This document shows positions 20,757-31,584 of a stretch of DNA of 64,000 nucleotides, one piece after another. Numbering within the stretch: position 1 is the stretch's first letter; each line of letters opens with the position of its first letter. Made by a program: the position numbers and the translations under genes. Origin of the DNA: Pyropia yezoensis (Eukaryota; Rhodophyta; Bangiophyceae; Bangiales; Bangiaceae); the NCBI GenBank assembly GCA_009829735.1, contig CM020618.1:15234568-15298567 (forward strand), read 5' to 3'. The notes beneath the pieces were generated by a model that was not told where the DNA came from, did no database searches, and saw only the letters and a program-made list of their open reading frames with translations.

Positions 20757-21626
20757 TCAGTTCCGCTGGCCTTTTGGGCAGTCCTTGGCCATATGTCCTT
20801 TCTCACGGCAGCGGAGGCAGAGGCCTTCACGCATGCAGCGCTGACGCTCTTCAGGCGTGAGTTTCTCGACTTTGATGCTGGAGATTTCCATGGGAATGAC
20901 ACCCGTCGTGGATGGCCTCGCAGATGTGCCGCCGAGGTGCGTCGAGGCACCAGCCTTGGCAGCCTCCACGCGCAGAGCGTCAGTCATGACAGATTCAAGA
21001 TCCGAGTAGGTCTTGAGACAAAGAGCCTGCCAGATGTCCCGCTTCAAGCCTCGGGTGTAGCGGTCAATCTTCTCGGCTTCCGTGATGTCAGGGATGTCCA
21101 AGAGGACGCTCAGAAACGTCCTGTTGAACGTTCCGACGTCTTTGATTTGGCGCCACGAGTGCAGCTTGTCTCGTTCCGCTTGTGTCTTGTTCAGTGGACT
21201 GAAGCGGCGAATTAGAGCAGAACGGAAGGATTCCCAGTTCGGGACAGCTGTAGTCTGACTGTAGACCTTCCACCAGTCGAACGCTTCGCCGTCGAGGAAG
21301 GTGCAAGCAATACTGCACGCATCGTCGGGGTCACTGAGTCGCACATAGAAATCCATATGCGAGCACCACGCTTCAACCGTCCCAGGTTTACCGGAGAAAG
21401 CCACGGGTTTGTTCGGCCTCGCGGATTTCATGCCACTAGTAGTGGCCCTGGCCTTGGCTTCGGACAGTTGCTGCTTAGCGTCGGCTAGTTCCATCTTATG
21501 AGCCTCGAGTTGTTCGCTCATTTGCGCGACAAACGCTGTAAGCTGGGTCCAGGCTTCCATGGTCGGTGCGTTCGAGCCCGAGCCCGGATTGGCCGGGTTG
21601 ACACCCCCTGGGATTGGTGCATCCAT
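20757..21626 (-). CDS. gag: Family-1 Gag, left unit
   Basis: 289 residues from an ATG at 21626 to TGA. Contains a predicted coiled-coil near residues 35-60 (EQLEAHKMELADAKQQLSEA), a retrotransposon-gag core with AFDWWKVYSQ and WESFRSALIRRFSP, and one CCHC zinc knuckle at the C-terminus (CLRCREKGHMAKDC). It forms the particle and binds the RNA. The stop codon falls 13 bases after an in-phase slippery heptamer. The ORF is intact; in the right unit its N-terminal part lies in the assembly gap. Confidence 0.92.
   Translation of the reverse strand: MDAPIPGGVNPANPGSGSNAPTMEAWTQLTAFVAQMSEQLEAHKMELADAKQQLSEAKARATTSGMKSARPNKPVAFSGKPGTVEAWCSHMDFYVRLSDPDDACSIACTFLDGEAFDWWKVYSQTTAVPNWESFRSALIRRFSPLNKTQAERDKLHSWRQIKDVGTFNRTFLSVLLDIPDITEAEKIDRYTRGLKRDIWQALCLKTYSDLESVMTDALRVEAAKAGASTHLGGTSARPSTTGVIPMEISSIKVEKLTPEERQRCMREGLCLRCREKGHMAKDCPKGQRN
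20772..20778 (-). promoter_or_regulatory. Probable -1 ribosomal frameshift site (CCCAAAA)
   Basis: On the coding strand the heptamer reads C CCA AAA in gag phase, an exact X XXY YYZ slippery site. The gag TGA follows after GGC CAG CGG AAC. The pol frame is the -1 frame and is open through this point. The same heptamer is present in the right unit (27393-27399). A downstream stimulatory structure was not modelled. Confidence 0.7.
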
Positions 21627-21972
21627 GGTGTCTTGGGTTCAAGTCAGAGGCAAACAAACTTACAACCCAGATTTCACAAGACTTGCTTGGGGAGGACCCC
21701 AAGGAAGATCTCGGAGATGTGGGATAGGAGTTTGTCTGCAGCAGTAGTGGTGTACACGATTTGGATAAGTGCTGCGCTAGTTGCTGCAACGTTCCAAATG
21801 ATGTACAGCACTACTTCGAGAAGCACAAGAAATTCGGTTGAAATCACACAAACGGATTATTCAGAAGCGTCCGTGCACAGGCCCGAGTCGGGTCGTGTCG
21901 GATTTCCAAGCGGGGGGATCAATGGGGGAAAATCGGGCTCCTAGGCCAGATCCAGGGGCGTGTCAACAGGTG

Positions 21973-22770
21973 TCAATCGGTGCGGCGCGCCAGCGTGCGG
22001 TGATGATCCTTGCCACGTGTGTGCCGCTCGAAATCTTCCACCGACTCAAATTCGCGATCGCAGGGTTCGCAACGGGGAAGGGTGTCCGGGCGGTTAATTA
22101 CGTATCGGTGGCGACGGGATCCGCGGTGATCACGCAGCACAGTGAGGCTGTTGCACCGCACACCGCACGGATTGCAAAGGAATTTCCGTTGCGCCCCACG
22201 GTGGCTCTTGGCAATTCGGCGTTGCTCACGCTGCTCAACCGCGCGCGCGGTGGTTGGCTTGATGTGACCAATCACCGGTGGCGGCGGGGCGGTGTAACGG
22301 CGCCCCGATTCTTGGGGGGGCAGTAACAGGCGACGGTTGACGCGGGCTGCCGTGTCCTTGGTGGCAGGGCCCTTGCCCTTGCCCGAGAGGTGGGGCTTGG
22401 AAGCGGCCCGGCCCGCCGAGGCGAGGCGGACTGGGACCGCCGGGGTAGGAATCGAGTGGGCGCCCGCCGGGGGGTTGTGCGCCCTCGGGCGGGCGTGTGC
22501 CTGCGGGGAGCCGCGTGCCGACGGGGGGCCGCGTGCCGACGGGGGGCCGCGTGCCGACGGACCGTGGGCCGTGAAGGCGCCACGGGTCGTCGGGGGTACG
22601 CGGACCGTCGGGGGTGTGCGGATTGTCGGGGGTGCGCGGATCGTCGAGGGTGTGCGTACCGGGGGGGTGCCACGGGACGTGGACCCGGTATCGCGCGCCG
22701 AGGCCGCCGAGGATGTCGGGCCGGCCGCCAGTGCTGAGGAAGAGTATTCCGAATCTGATGTGGATCTCAC
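21973..22770 (-). CDS. Accessory ORF upstream of gag with two C2H2 (U1-type) zinc fingers
   Basis: About 265 codons between the primer-binding site and gag, on the gag strand. The N-terminal half is low complexity (repeated TPP/ARGPPS units); the C-terminal third holds two fingers of the U1/matrin spacing C-x2-C-x12-H-x5-H: FLCNPCGVRCNSLTVL and RCEPCDREFESVEDFERH. Such fingers usually bind RNA or DNA. The frame begins at a GTG with a stop just upstream and has no internal ATG, so how it is translated is unclear; splicing or leaky initiation are options. The right unit carries the same fingers but with frames broken by indels (28445-29221). Not part of the standard Ty3/gypsy gene set; possibly captured host sequence. 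Confidence 0.55.
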   Translation of the reverse strand: MRSTSDSEYSSSALAAGPTSSAASARDTGSTSRGTPPVRTPSTIRAPPTIRTPPTVRVPPTTRGAFTAHGPSARGPPSARGPPSARGSPQAHARPRAHNPPAGAHSIPTPAVPVRLASAGRAASKPHLSGKGKGPATKDTAARVNRRLLLPPQESGRRYTAPPPPVIGHIKPTTARAVEQREQRRIAKSHRGAQRKFLCNPCGVRCNSLTVLRDHRGSRRHRYVINRPDTLPRCEPCDREFESVEDFERHTRGKDHHRTLARRTD

Positions 22771-22997
22771 TGGGATTCAACAATCGGTTGACCAAAAGAA
22801 AAATTCCGTGAAAAAAAAACCACAAGGGTTGTGTCAGGAAATTGTTCGTTCGGTGTGATTCGTGGAACCCGCTACGTTCGTATTACAATGCCCGTGGCAA
22901 GCCGAACGTAGGGGGCAACACGACTGCACAATCGCAGGGAGAGCCAAATCAAAAACGGAATCGCAAGTCACCGCCAGGTAGAAAAGCCAAACTATCT

Positions 22998-23007
22998 GAA
23001 GCTACCA
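22998..23007 (-). promoter_or_regulatory. Primer-binding site, left unit
   Basis: Minus-strand TGGTAGCTTC begins two bases inside the LTR border. It would pair with a tRNA 3' end GAAGCTACCA; TGGTAGC is shared with primer sites for initiator tRNA-Met. The same site lies at 29450-29459 in the right unit. Confidence 0.65.
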
Positions 23008-23009
23008 CA

Positions 23010-23856
23010 TGTGAGGAACCACCCACACTTGGGCAGCCCTCAACGTACTCGTGATGGTGTCAGCGACCCGTGCCAGCCAATAGGGCGACAGGGTGCGGGG
23101 AAGAGGATGGAGGTGGTGACGGTGGTGGGTCTGGGGAAGAGGACGGCGCGACGTCGGTGGTGATCGAGAGGGTTCAAAGGGTGAAGGTCGTCTTTGGTCT
23201 GTGTCTGTGGTTGCCCTTCCGGTCTCCCCCGGTGGCGCCGACACTCACGCACTATATACTCGCGTCGGGGCACCCGAGGTGCCCCAAAGCATGCGTTTCC
23301 CCGTCGCTCCACCGGTAGGCACAAAACGGCCCAAAAACAAAGCATGGCTCTCAGAACAAAGCATGGGCGGGCGTGCGCACTAAAGGAGTGCAGCCCTAGT
23401 TTGCCCCAAACGAAGGGGTCCGGCGTGCGGCGCCTAGGGCGCCGCCCCAGCCGGCTCCAGACGCCAGTCGGCCCGAAGGTCCGAGAGGCGTGTAAGCACG
23501 ATTCGATCGAGTCGGCCGAATCGGCCAGCCGGCTAGCCAGTCACATCGCTGCAATGCTGCAGCGAGGACATTTTAACGGACTCGCCAGCTGTGGCAGATG
23601 TGGCTCGTTATGGGTGCTGACGGTGGCGCCTTTCGACAGGCCATGATGGGCTGTCGATGGCTGCTGTCGTGCGGCCGGCAGACACCGTGAGACAGCGGCT
23701 GACTCATCTTGCGTCTGGAAGGTACACCGCGTCATGCCCCACAATACAAGGAGTTGATCCATGTTGCCAGGAGTTGATTCGGCAGGATCTGTAAGGAGAG
23801 GTCCCAGGTATTATCCCTTAAGTATTAGGCATGGGATTAGGGGGGAAATCCTTACA
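23010..23856 (-). repeat. Family-1 LTR 2 (shared central LTR)
   Basis: 847 bp, serving as 5' LTR of the left unit and 3' LTR of the right unit. Differs from LTR 1 at about three positions by eye. Confidence 0.9.
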
Positions 23857-23866
23857 CCTCCCCCCC

Positions 23867-26800
23867 TTAGGACGTGCGTCGAAGGAAGGCGTCGAGAACC
23901 TCAGGTGCGTTGTCGAGGTCTTCCGTGGTTAGCCAGGTGTTCTCACTGACATCGCAGCCTTTCCACTTGACCAGGTACTGCAGTCGTCCACGGCGTTTTC
24001 GTGACCGAATAATGGAGTCCACTTCGTACTCAACCGATCCGTCCGGAAATGCTACCGGAGCTGGAGCGGGAGGAAGTCGACCATACGGATCAGCGTTGTA
24101 CGGCTTGAGTAGACTGGCGTGAAAGGCGTTGTGCACCTTCCGATCAAGGACTGCTTGAGGCAGATCCAGACGGAACGTAACATCATTGATGTTTTCAGTG
24201 ACTCGGTATGGTCCCGAAAACTTGGGCATCAACTTGCGAGCGCCCTGGAAGGCGTCCGGCATAAGGTTCTTGGTGCTCTGGAGCACGAGGTCGTCGACAG
24301 CGATCGTACATGGTCGGCGTCGACGGTTAGCGTACGCCGAGCGCGTCTCATTGGCCTTCTTGATAGCGGTAATGGCAGTCTCCTGAGCTTTTTGCAGACT
24401 GCTTAGCCAATCTGAGACTGCTGGTAGTTTCGATTCCTTGCTCTCGACGATGTCGACAGGTACTGTCCTTGGTTCAAAGCCGTAGTTCAGGAAAGAATGG
24501 GGAGTACGTCGTGACCGCATTGGGTGACCGGTTGTAAGCTACTTCTGCAGCAACAAGGAAGAGGTCCCAATCACCCTGATGATGGTTCACGAAGTTTCGC
24601 AGGATTTCTTCAATCTTCTTGTTCATGATCTCGGTTTGTCCGTCCGTCTGGGAATGATAGGCTGAAGATGCCTTGATCTTGACCTTGAGAATTTCGGTGA
24701 GCGACTGCCAGAAGTTGGAGAAGAAGATACGGTCTCGGTCGCAGACGACGTCGGATGGTAGACCGTGATGACGGTAGAACGTGATCATGGTAGAGTTGCG
24801 CTACGACTGGTGCAGTACAGTCGGGTTCATTGGTGCTAGTCGAATCATCTTCGACAGTCTGTCCACAATGACGTAAATGCCATTGTGGCCCCTCTGGGTC
24901 AGTGGAAGAGGGGTGATAAAGTCCATGGAGACACTTGCCATCGTTGGTTCGGTGGATCTAGTGGTTTGAGGTGACCCAGAGGTGAATGGGTGCCAGCTTT
25001 GTTCGCTGGCACAAATCACATGATCGTGACGTATCTTTGGATGTCCTTCCGCATTGTCTTCCAGTAGTATTTGGAAGCAATAGCGTTGGTGGTTTTCTTA
25101 ACTCCCATATGTCCTTGGCTTGGGATGTCGTGGTAGTCATGGAGTAGTCTTTGGCGTAGAGTACCAACGGGGATGCACGTACGGTCACCTCGTTTCAACA
25201 ACCTCATGTGAAGCCGGTAGGGAGATACCGGGTCTTTGACTAGGTCGGCAAACTCGGGATCCGCGTTGTACTCTTGGTCTAGGGTGGCAAGGTCCTGATC
25301 ACTTTGGCTTATGGTCATGAGGTTGTTGATTTCAGTTTTCTTGGGTAGGCTTTCGATGGTCTTGGTTAGCACGCGACTAAGGAGATCTTGATTGGGAGCG
25401 TGCTTATCGGGGGCGTCTTGTGGTTGCCTTGAAAGAGCATCAGCTACGGGGTTGGAAGTGCCCTTGATGGGGATGATCTTGAAATCGAATTGCTCCAACA
25501 GCTCTAGCCACTTGACTTGGCGGTCGTTGAGCTTCTCTTGGGTTTTCAAGTACCTTAGGGACTCATGGTCGGTGTGCACCTCGAACGACCTTCCATGGAG
25601 GTAGCAGCGCCAGTGTCGAATGGCTTGTACAACTGCGAGCAGTTCGCGCTCACGGATACTGTAGCGCTGTTCGTGGATGTTCAGCGTCAATGAGAAGTAG
25701 GCCACTGGGCGTCGTCCTTTTCCGTCATCTTGTTCAAGGACAGCGCCAACAGCATACCCACTGGCATCTGTGGAGACGAAGATTGGGTACCTCTTGTCGA
25801 ATGGCCTCAGTACTGGTGCACTTGTCGTCAGGGTTTGTAGTTGCTCAAAAGCCTTCTGGGCGTCAGAGTTCCATTCGAAGTCGACGTTTCCAGTAAGCCT
25901 TGTGAGGGGTGCAGCCACGGATGCCATTCCCGTCATAAATCGACGATAGAAGTTGACCATGCCGAGGAAAGATTGCACATCTTTTTTGCTCTGTGGCGTT
26001 GCCCATGATCGAATGGCTTGGACCTTGTAGTCCTCCATAGAGAAGCCTTCGTTGGAAATGACATGGCCGAGGTAGCCCACAGTTGTTCGCGCAAATTGGC
26101 ATTTGCTGAGTTTGGCGTAGAGCTTATGCTCTCGCAGCTTGTCCAGGGCTTGCCTTAGGTGCTTTAGATGATCTCGTAAGCTTCACTGTAGACCAGGATG
26201 TCGTCGAGGTAGACGCAGATAAACTCGTAGAGATAGGGTCGGAAGACGTCATTCATTAGGTTCATGAAGACCGCGGGGGCATTTGTTAGCCCAAAGGGTA
26301 GCACGGTAAATTTCGTAGAACCCGTATTTTGTTCGGAACGCCGTCAGTGGGATAGTATCAGGGTCAAGCCGGATCTGGTGGTAACCTGATCGGAGGTCGA
26401 TCTTCGTGAAGTACTTGGCCTTTCGCAGTTGGTCGAAGATGTCGTCAATTCTTGGTAAGGGATATGCGTTCTTGATAGTGGCTTTGTTTAATGCTCGATA
26501 ATCGATGCACATTCGCCAGCCACCGTCCTTCTTTGCGGCAAAGAGTACAGAAGAGCCCCACGGTGAGGCACTTGGTTGGATGAACCCCTTTCGTATGAGG
26601 GTTGCAAGTTGTGTCTTGAGTTCATCGAGTTCCCATTCAGATAGGCGATAAATGCCACTGCGACGTGGTTGAGCGTCCTCCGTAAGCTTGACGCTAAACT
26701 TGTGACTGCGTTCAGGAGGAAGTCCATCGGAAGCTCTTCCGGAAGACGTCGGCGTACTCGTTGAGAATCTCTTGGACGTCATTCTTGTCTTCAGCTTCTC

Positions 26801-27377
26801 CCATTTTGATCGCATTGATGTCAAAGGTGCTGGAAGGATCTTCGGATTGCAGGTAAATGGCGAAGACAGGAACTTTTTGAATAAGGTCCTTGGCGAGGCG
26901 TTGCCTACTGATCAGGCCATGGGGTTTCCTGAGGGAGGCAGTGATGGAGATGTTCTTTTGGTTAAACTTGAAGGAGATCTTGTTCTTCTTGTTGTTGATT
27001 TTGGCGTCCTTGTCTTCACGCCATTTCTTTCCGAGGATGATGTCGTACGCACTTAGGTCGCATACAGCAAACCGAAGACGTTCTTGGTATGGGCCGATGT
27101 GAATCTCTAAGGGTTAATGGTCTCTGCGAGGACGTGGGAGCGACCATCGGGCATGTTAGCCGCGAAGTCCGTTTCTTTCGTGGTCACATTCAGGGTATTC
27201 ACGAGGCGCCTTGATACGACGTTAATGGGAGATCCGTCGTCAAACAGCACCTTAACAAGATGTCCATTGACAGAGGCAGTAGAAAGCAGAAGCCGAGACG
27301 CGGGCCTTCAAATGGTGACGACATGCTTTCAGGAACCGAAGAAGCGTCTGGCACCGGTTTTGATGACGGTTGCTGCT
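23867..27377 (-). pseudogene. pol: Family-1 pol, right unit (multiply frameshifted)
   Basis: Nearly identical to the left-unit pol but broken into several frames (main open parts 23867-24520, 24474-24788, 25016-26080, 26249-26824). Most breaks are single-base gains or losses at or next to short homopolymers: an extra A near 24494 and 24778; lost C near 24824 and 24940; lost T near 26173; extra T near 26310; lost G near 26730 and 26743. Substitutions are few. This pattern looks like uncorrected long-read error more than evolutionary decay. The codon that is a stop in the left unit is Trp here. Motifs as in the left unit. Confidence 0.85.
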
Positions 27378-27672
27378 TCAGTTCCGCTGGCCTTTTGGGC
27401 AGTCCTTGGCCATATGTCCTTTTTCACGGCAGCGGAGGCAGAGGCCTTCACGCATGCAGCGCTGACGCTCTTCAGGCGTGAGTTTCTCGACTTTGATGCT
27501 GGAGATTTCCATGGGAATGACACCCGTCGTGGATGGCCTCGCAGATGTGCCGCCGAGGTGCGTCGAGGCACCAGCCTTGGCAGCCTCCACGCGCAGAGCG
27601 TCAGTCATGACAGATTCAAGATCCGAGTAGGTCTTGAGACAAAGAGCCTGCCAGATGTCCCGCTTCAAGCCT
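27378..27672 (-). pseudogene. gag: Family-1 gag, right unit, C-terminal part before the gap
   Basis: Encodes the C-terminal end of Gag with the zinc knuckle CLRCREKGHMAKDC and the slippery site, then runs into the N gap. The missing N-terminal part corresponds to 21052-21626 of the left unit. Confidence 0.85.
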
Positions 27673-28172
27673 NNNNNNNNNNNNNNNNNNNNNNNNNNNN
27701 NNNNNNNNNNNNNNNNNNNNNNNNNNNNNNNNNNNNNNNNNNNNNNNNNNNNNNNNNNNNNNNNNNNNNNNNNNNNNNNNNNNNNNNNNNNNNNNNNNNN
27801 NNNNNNNNNNNNNNNNNNNNNNNNNNNNNNNNNNNNNNNNNNNNNNNNNNNNNNNNNNNNNNNNNNNNNNNNNNNNNNNNNNNNNNNNNNNNNNNNNNNN
27901 NNNNNNNNNNNNNNNNNNNNNNNNNNNNNNNNNNNNNNNNNNNNNNNNNNNNNNNNNNNNNNNNNNNNNNNNNNNNNNNNNNNNNNNNNNNNNNNNNNNN
28001 NNNNNNNNNNNNNNNNNNNNNNNNNNNNNNNNNNNNNNNNNNNNNNNNNNNNNNNNNNNNNNNNNNNNNNNNNNNNNNNNNNNNNNNNNNNNNNNNNNNN
28101 NNNNNNNNNNNNNNNNNNNNNNNNNNNNNNNNNNNNNNNNNNNNNNNNNNNNNNNNNNNNNNNNNNNNNNNN
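27673..28172. other. Assembly gap (500 N)
   Basis: Exactly 500 unknown bases. By alignment with the left unit, the missing segment there is 621 bp (21052-21672), so the gap size is probably a placeholder. Confidence 0.98.
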
Positions 28173-28444
28173 TTCACAAGACTTGCTTGGGGAGGACCCC
28201 AAGGAAGATCTCGGAGATGTGGGATAGGAGTTTGTCTGCAGCAGTAGTGGTGTGGACGATTTGGATAAGTGCTGCGCTAGTTGCTGCAACGTTCCAAATG
28301 ATGTACAGCACTACTTCGAGAAGCACAAGAACTTCGGTTGAAATCACACAAACGGATTATTCAGAAGCGTCCGTGCCCGAGTCGGGTGTCGTGTCGGATT
28401 TCAATGGGGGAAAATCGGGCTCCTAGGCCAGATCCAGGGGCGTG

Positions 28445-29221
28445 TCAACAGGTGTCAATCGGTGCGGCGCGCCAGCGTGCAGTGATGATACTTGCCACGG
28501 TGTGCCGCTCGAAATGTTCCACCGACTCAAATTCGCGACCGCAGGGTTCGCAACGGGGAAGGGTGTCCGGGCGGTTAATTACGTATCGGTGGCGACGGGA
28601 TCCGCGGTGATCACGCAGCACAGTGAGGCTGTTGCACCGCACACCGCACGGATTGCAAAGGAATTTCCGTTGCGCCCCACGGTGGCTCTTGGCAATTCGG
28701 CGTTTCTCACGCTGCTCAACCGCGCGCGCGGTGGTTGGCTTGATGACCAATCACCGGTGGCGGCGGCGGCGGTGTAACGGCGCCCCGATTCTTGGGGGGC
28801 AGTAACAGGCGACGGTTGACGCGGGCTGCCGTGTCCTTGGTGGCAGGGCCCTTGCCCTTGCCCGAGAGGGGGGCTTGGGTGCGGCCCGGCCCGCCGAGGC
28901 GAGGCGGACTGGGACCGCCGGGGGCCCGAAAGTGGGCGCCCCCGGGGGGGGGTTGTGTGCCCTCGGGCGGGTGCCTGCGGGCAGCCGCGTGCCGACGGGG
29001 GGCCGCGTGCCGACGGGGGCGCGTGCCGACGGACCGTGGCCGTGAAGGCGCCACGGGTCGTCGGGGGTGCGGACCGTCGGGGGTGCGCGGATCGTCGAGG
29101 GTGTGCGCACCGGGGGGGTGCCACGGGACGTGGACCCGGTATCGCGCGCCGAGGCCGCCGAGGATGTCGGGCCGGCCGCCAGTGCTGAGGAAGAGTATTC
29201 CGAATCTGATGTGGATCTCAC
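28445..29221 (-). pseudogene. Zinc-finger accessory ORF, right unit (broken)
   Basis: Same two U1-type fingers (NPCGVRCNSLTVL, RCEPCGREFESVEHF) and low-complexity N-terminus as at 21973-22770, but the reading is split over several frames and the Pro/Arg-rich repeats differ in number. Confidence 0.6.
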
Positions 29222-29461
29222 TGGGATTCAACAATCGGTTGACCAAAAGAAAAATTCCGTGAAAAAAAAAACCACAAGGGGTTGTGTCAGGAAATTGTTC
29301 GTTCGGTGTGATTCGTGGAACCCGCTACGTTCGTATTACAATGCCCGTGGCAAGCCGAACGTAGGGGGCAACACGACTGCACAATCGCAGGAGAGCCAAA
29401 TCAAAAACGGAATCGCAAGTCACCGCCAGGTAGAAAAGCCAAACTATCTGAAGCTACCACA

Positions 29462-30308
29462 TGTGAGGAACCACCCACACTTGGGCAGCCCTCAACGTAC
29501 TCGTGATGGTGTCAGCGACCCGTGCCAGCCAATAGGGCGACAGGGTGCGGGGAAGAGGATGGAGGTGGTGACGGTGGTGGGTCTGGGGAAGAGGACGGCG
29601 CGACGTCGGTGGTGATCGAGAGGGTTCAAAGGGTGAAGGTCGTCTTTGGTCTGTGTCTGTGGTTGCCCTTCCGGTCTCCCCCGGTGGCGCCGACACTCAC
29701 GCACTATATACTCGCGTCGGGGCACCCGAGGTGCCCCAAAGCATGCGTTCCCCCGTCGCTCCACCGGTAGGCACAAAACGGCCCAAAAACAAAGCATGGC
29801 TCTCAGAACAAAGCATGGGCGGGCGTGCGCACTAAAGGAGTGCAGCCCTAGTTTGCCCCAAACGAAGGAGTCCGGCGTGCGGCGCCTAGGGCGCCGCCCC
29901 AGCCGGCTCCAGACGCCAGTCGGCCCGAAGGTCCGAGAGGCGTGTAAGCACGATTCGATCGAGTCGGCCGAATCGGCCAGCCGGCTAGCCAGTCACATCG
30001 CTGCAATGCTGCAGCGAGGACATTTTAACGGACTCGCCAGCTGTGGCAGATGTGGCTCGTCATGGGTGCTGACGGTGGCGCCTTTCGACAGGCCATGATG
30101 GGCTGTCGATGGCTGCTGTCGTGCGGCCGGCAGACACCGTGAGACAGCGGCTGACTCATCTTGCGTCTGGAAGGTACACCGCGTCATGCCCCACAATACA
30201 AGGAGTTGATCCATGTTGCCAGGAGTTGATTCGGCAGGATCTGTAAGGAGAGGTCCCAGATATTATCCCTTAAGTATTAGGCATGGGATTAGGGGGGAAA
30301 TCCTTACA
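29462..30308 (-). repeat. Family-1 LTR 3 (5' LTR of right unit)
   Basis: 847 bp, about three differences from LTR 1. Its outer end abuts the right target duplication GTGGG. Confidence 0.9.
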
Positions 30309-31584
30309 GTGGGCCCCACTACGGGCTACATCTTCCCCGCCTACACCGACGGGGCCGTGAGGCTGGTGGCCAACGGGGCCGTGGCGATCGAGACCGACGA
30401 GTATTATAAGTCGGTCGAGGCGTTGGGCCTGGAGCGGGACGGCGACTTTTTCGTGCTAGCCCTCACGGCGACGATGAACAATCGGGGGCTGACGCTGGCA
30501 AGATTTTTTATCCAGCGCGCTACTCGGGTTGTGGCGCGTACCTGCTACGAGCTGTTTTTCAAGAGCTTGTTGGAGGTCAATAAAACCTGGGCTCCCTGGC
30601 ACGTGGCCGTGGCACGACAACTTAGGCAGCTACCGGTGGCTGCGGACGGCGACCCTGAAGCAAACATTACCGCAGCCACAGCAGCAGTCCGGGCGATGCG
30701 GACCGGTGTTCTCATCGGTATCACCCTGGACTTTTCGTCCACCTTGGCTGGTGGGGTTTGTGACGCGCTGGTGGCTGTCGGCTTCGATGGGTTTTCTGTC
30801 GACGAGCACGCATCCAACATTTTGTTTGGGTGCGCTGCGCACGCCAACCGGGTTTGTGACCGGGCGCCGACGTCGGTCCGGGCCTGCATGAGGCAGCTGA
30901 TGTCTTGTCACAGCCTGCCAGAGGCGGCCCGGCTGCGCGCGCGTGTCACGCAGATGGAGCCGGGGCGGGACTGCTCGGGGGTGCTGGCCAACCCTCGCCT
31001 TTTGCCCGCGTCCTGTCCCGCCTTCTCCACGGCGCGCGCTGTCCAGCGCGCGGCGGCGTCGTCAACGACCAAAGTTGAGGAGTAGCTGCATGAGCGGGTG
31101 TACAAGCTCTGTGGGCGGCGGCAGCCGCTGATGTTGGCCATGCCCGGCGCCGAGTTCGTGGACACCAAGGAAGTGGACGAGATGGAGTCCGGCCGCGCCG
31201 CGGGGGCGCACACGTCCGTCGAGCGCGGCATCCTGGCGGAGCGGCGGAAAGAGGCGCGGCGGCAGAAGCGCGCGGGGGCCGGCTCCGGCCGAGACGCACC
31301 TGCCGCAGTCGACGGGGTGGACAGCGACAACGGGCACCTGGAGCCCCCCCCCCCTCGGCGCGTCGGCCCCGGAAGCGGAAAGCTGTGGCGGCTCCGGCCG
31401 CGGAGGCCGCAGCCGCTGCAACGGTAGCCGCTCGTCGCATCCTCGAGTTGGAAAACGAGGTACTGCAGCAGCGGAACCGCGCTTTGATGGCGGAATTGTC
31501 GGCGGAACGGTCGGGCGGCTGCAGGGCGTCGGGACGGCCAGTGCGGATCCGCCGCCAACGGCCCATTTTGGGTTTGGTGCGCCA
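30309..31584 (+). pseudogene. MULE-like transposase gene, middle part
   Basis: Continues the reading of 14876-16384 in phase. It contains an Asp in AIETDEYYKS, the helix RFFIQRATRVVARTCYELFF, a second Asp in IGITLDFSSTLAGG, and GCAAHANRVC, a CxxH pair. This order (Asp, Asp, CxxH) is that of the DDE core of Mutator-like transposases. A TAG at 31083-31085 interrupts the frame, which continues as LHERVYKLCGRRQP, a basic helical segment; CAG to TAG would explain it. A C run near 31350 shifts the frame again into an Ala-rich part and a coiled-coil (ILELENEVLQQRNRALMAEL). The reading is then cut by the family-2 element at 31584. It is broken at several points independent of the insertions, so it was probably already decaying. 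Confidence 0.65.
31580..31584. repeat. Target-site duplication, left (partner 40963-40967)
   Basis: CGCCA on both sides of the family-2 element, identical. Confidence 0.95.

Larger units (their letters stand above)
16385..30308 (-). mobile_element. Family-1 Ty3/gypsy chromovirus, tandem array of two units sharing an LTR
   Basis: Three LTRs of exactly 847 bp (16385-17231, 23010-23856, 29462-30308) alternate with two internal regions, both coding on the minus strand. The outer borders carry a near-perfect 5-bp target duplication inside the MULE-like gene, so the array occupies one insertion site. The LTRs differ from each other at only about three to six positions. Order along the minus strand in each unit: LTR, primer-binding site, zinc-finger ORF, gag, pol (protease, RT, RNase H, integrase, chromodomain), polypurine tract, LTR. 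Unequal exchange between LTRs could create such an array. The right-hand unit holds a 500-N gap and many single-base indels, so an assembly artefact is also possible. Confidence 0.9.
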
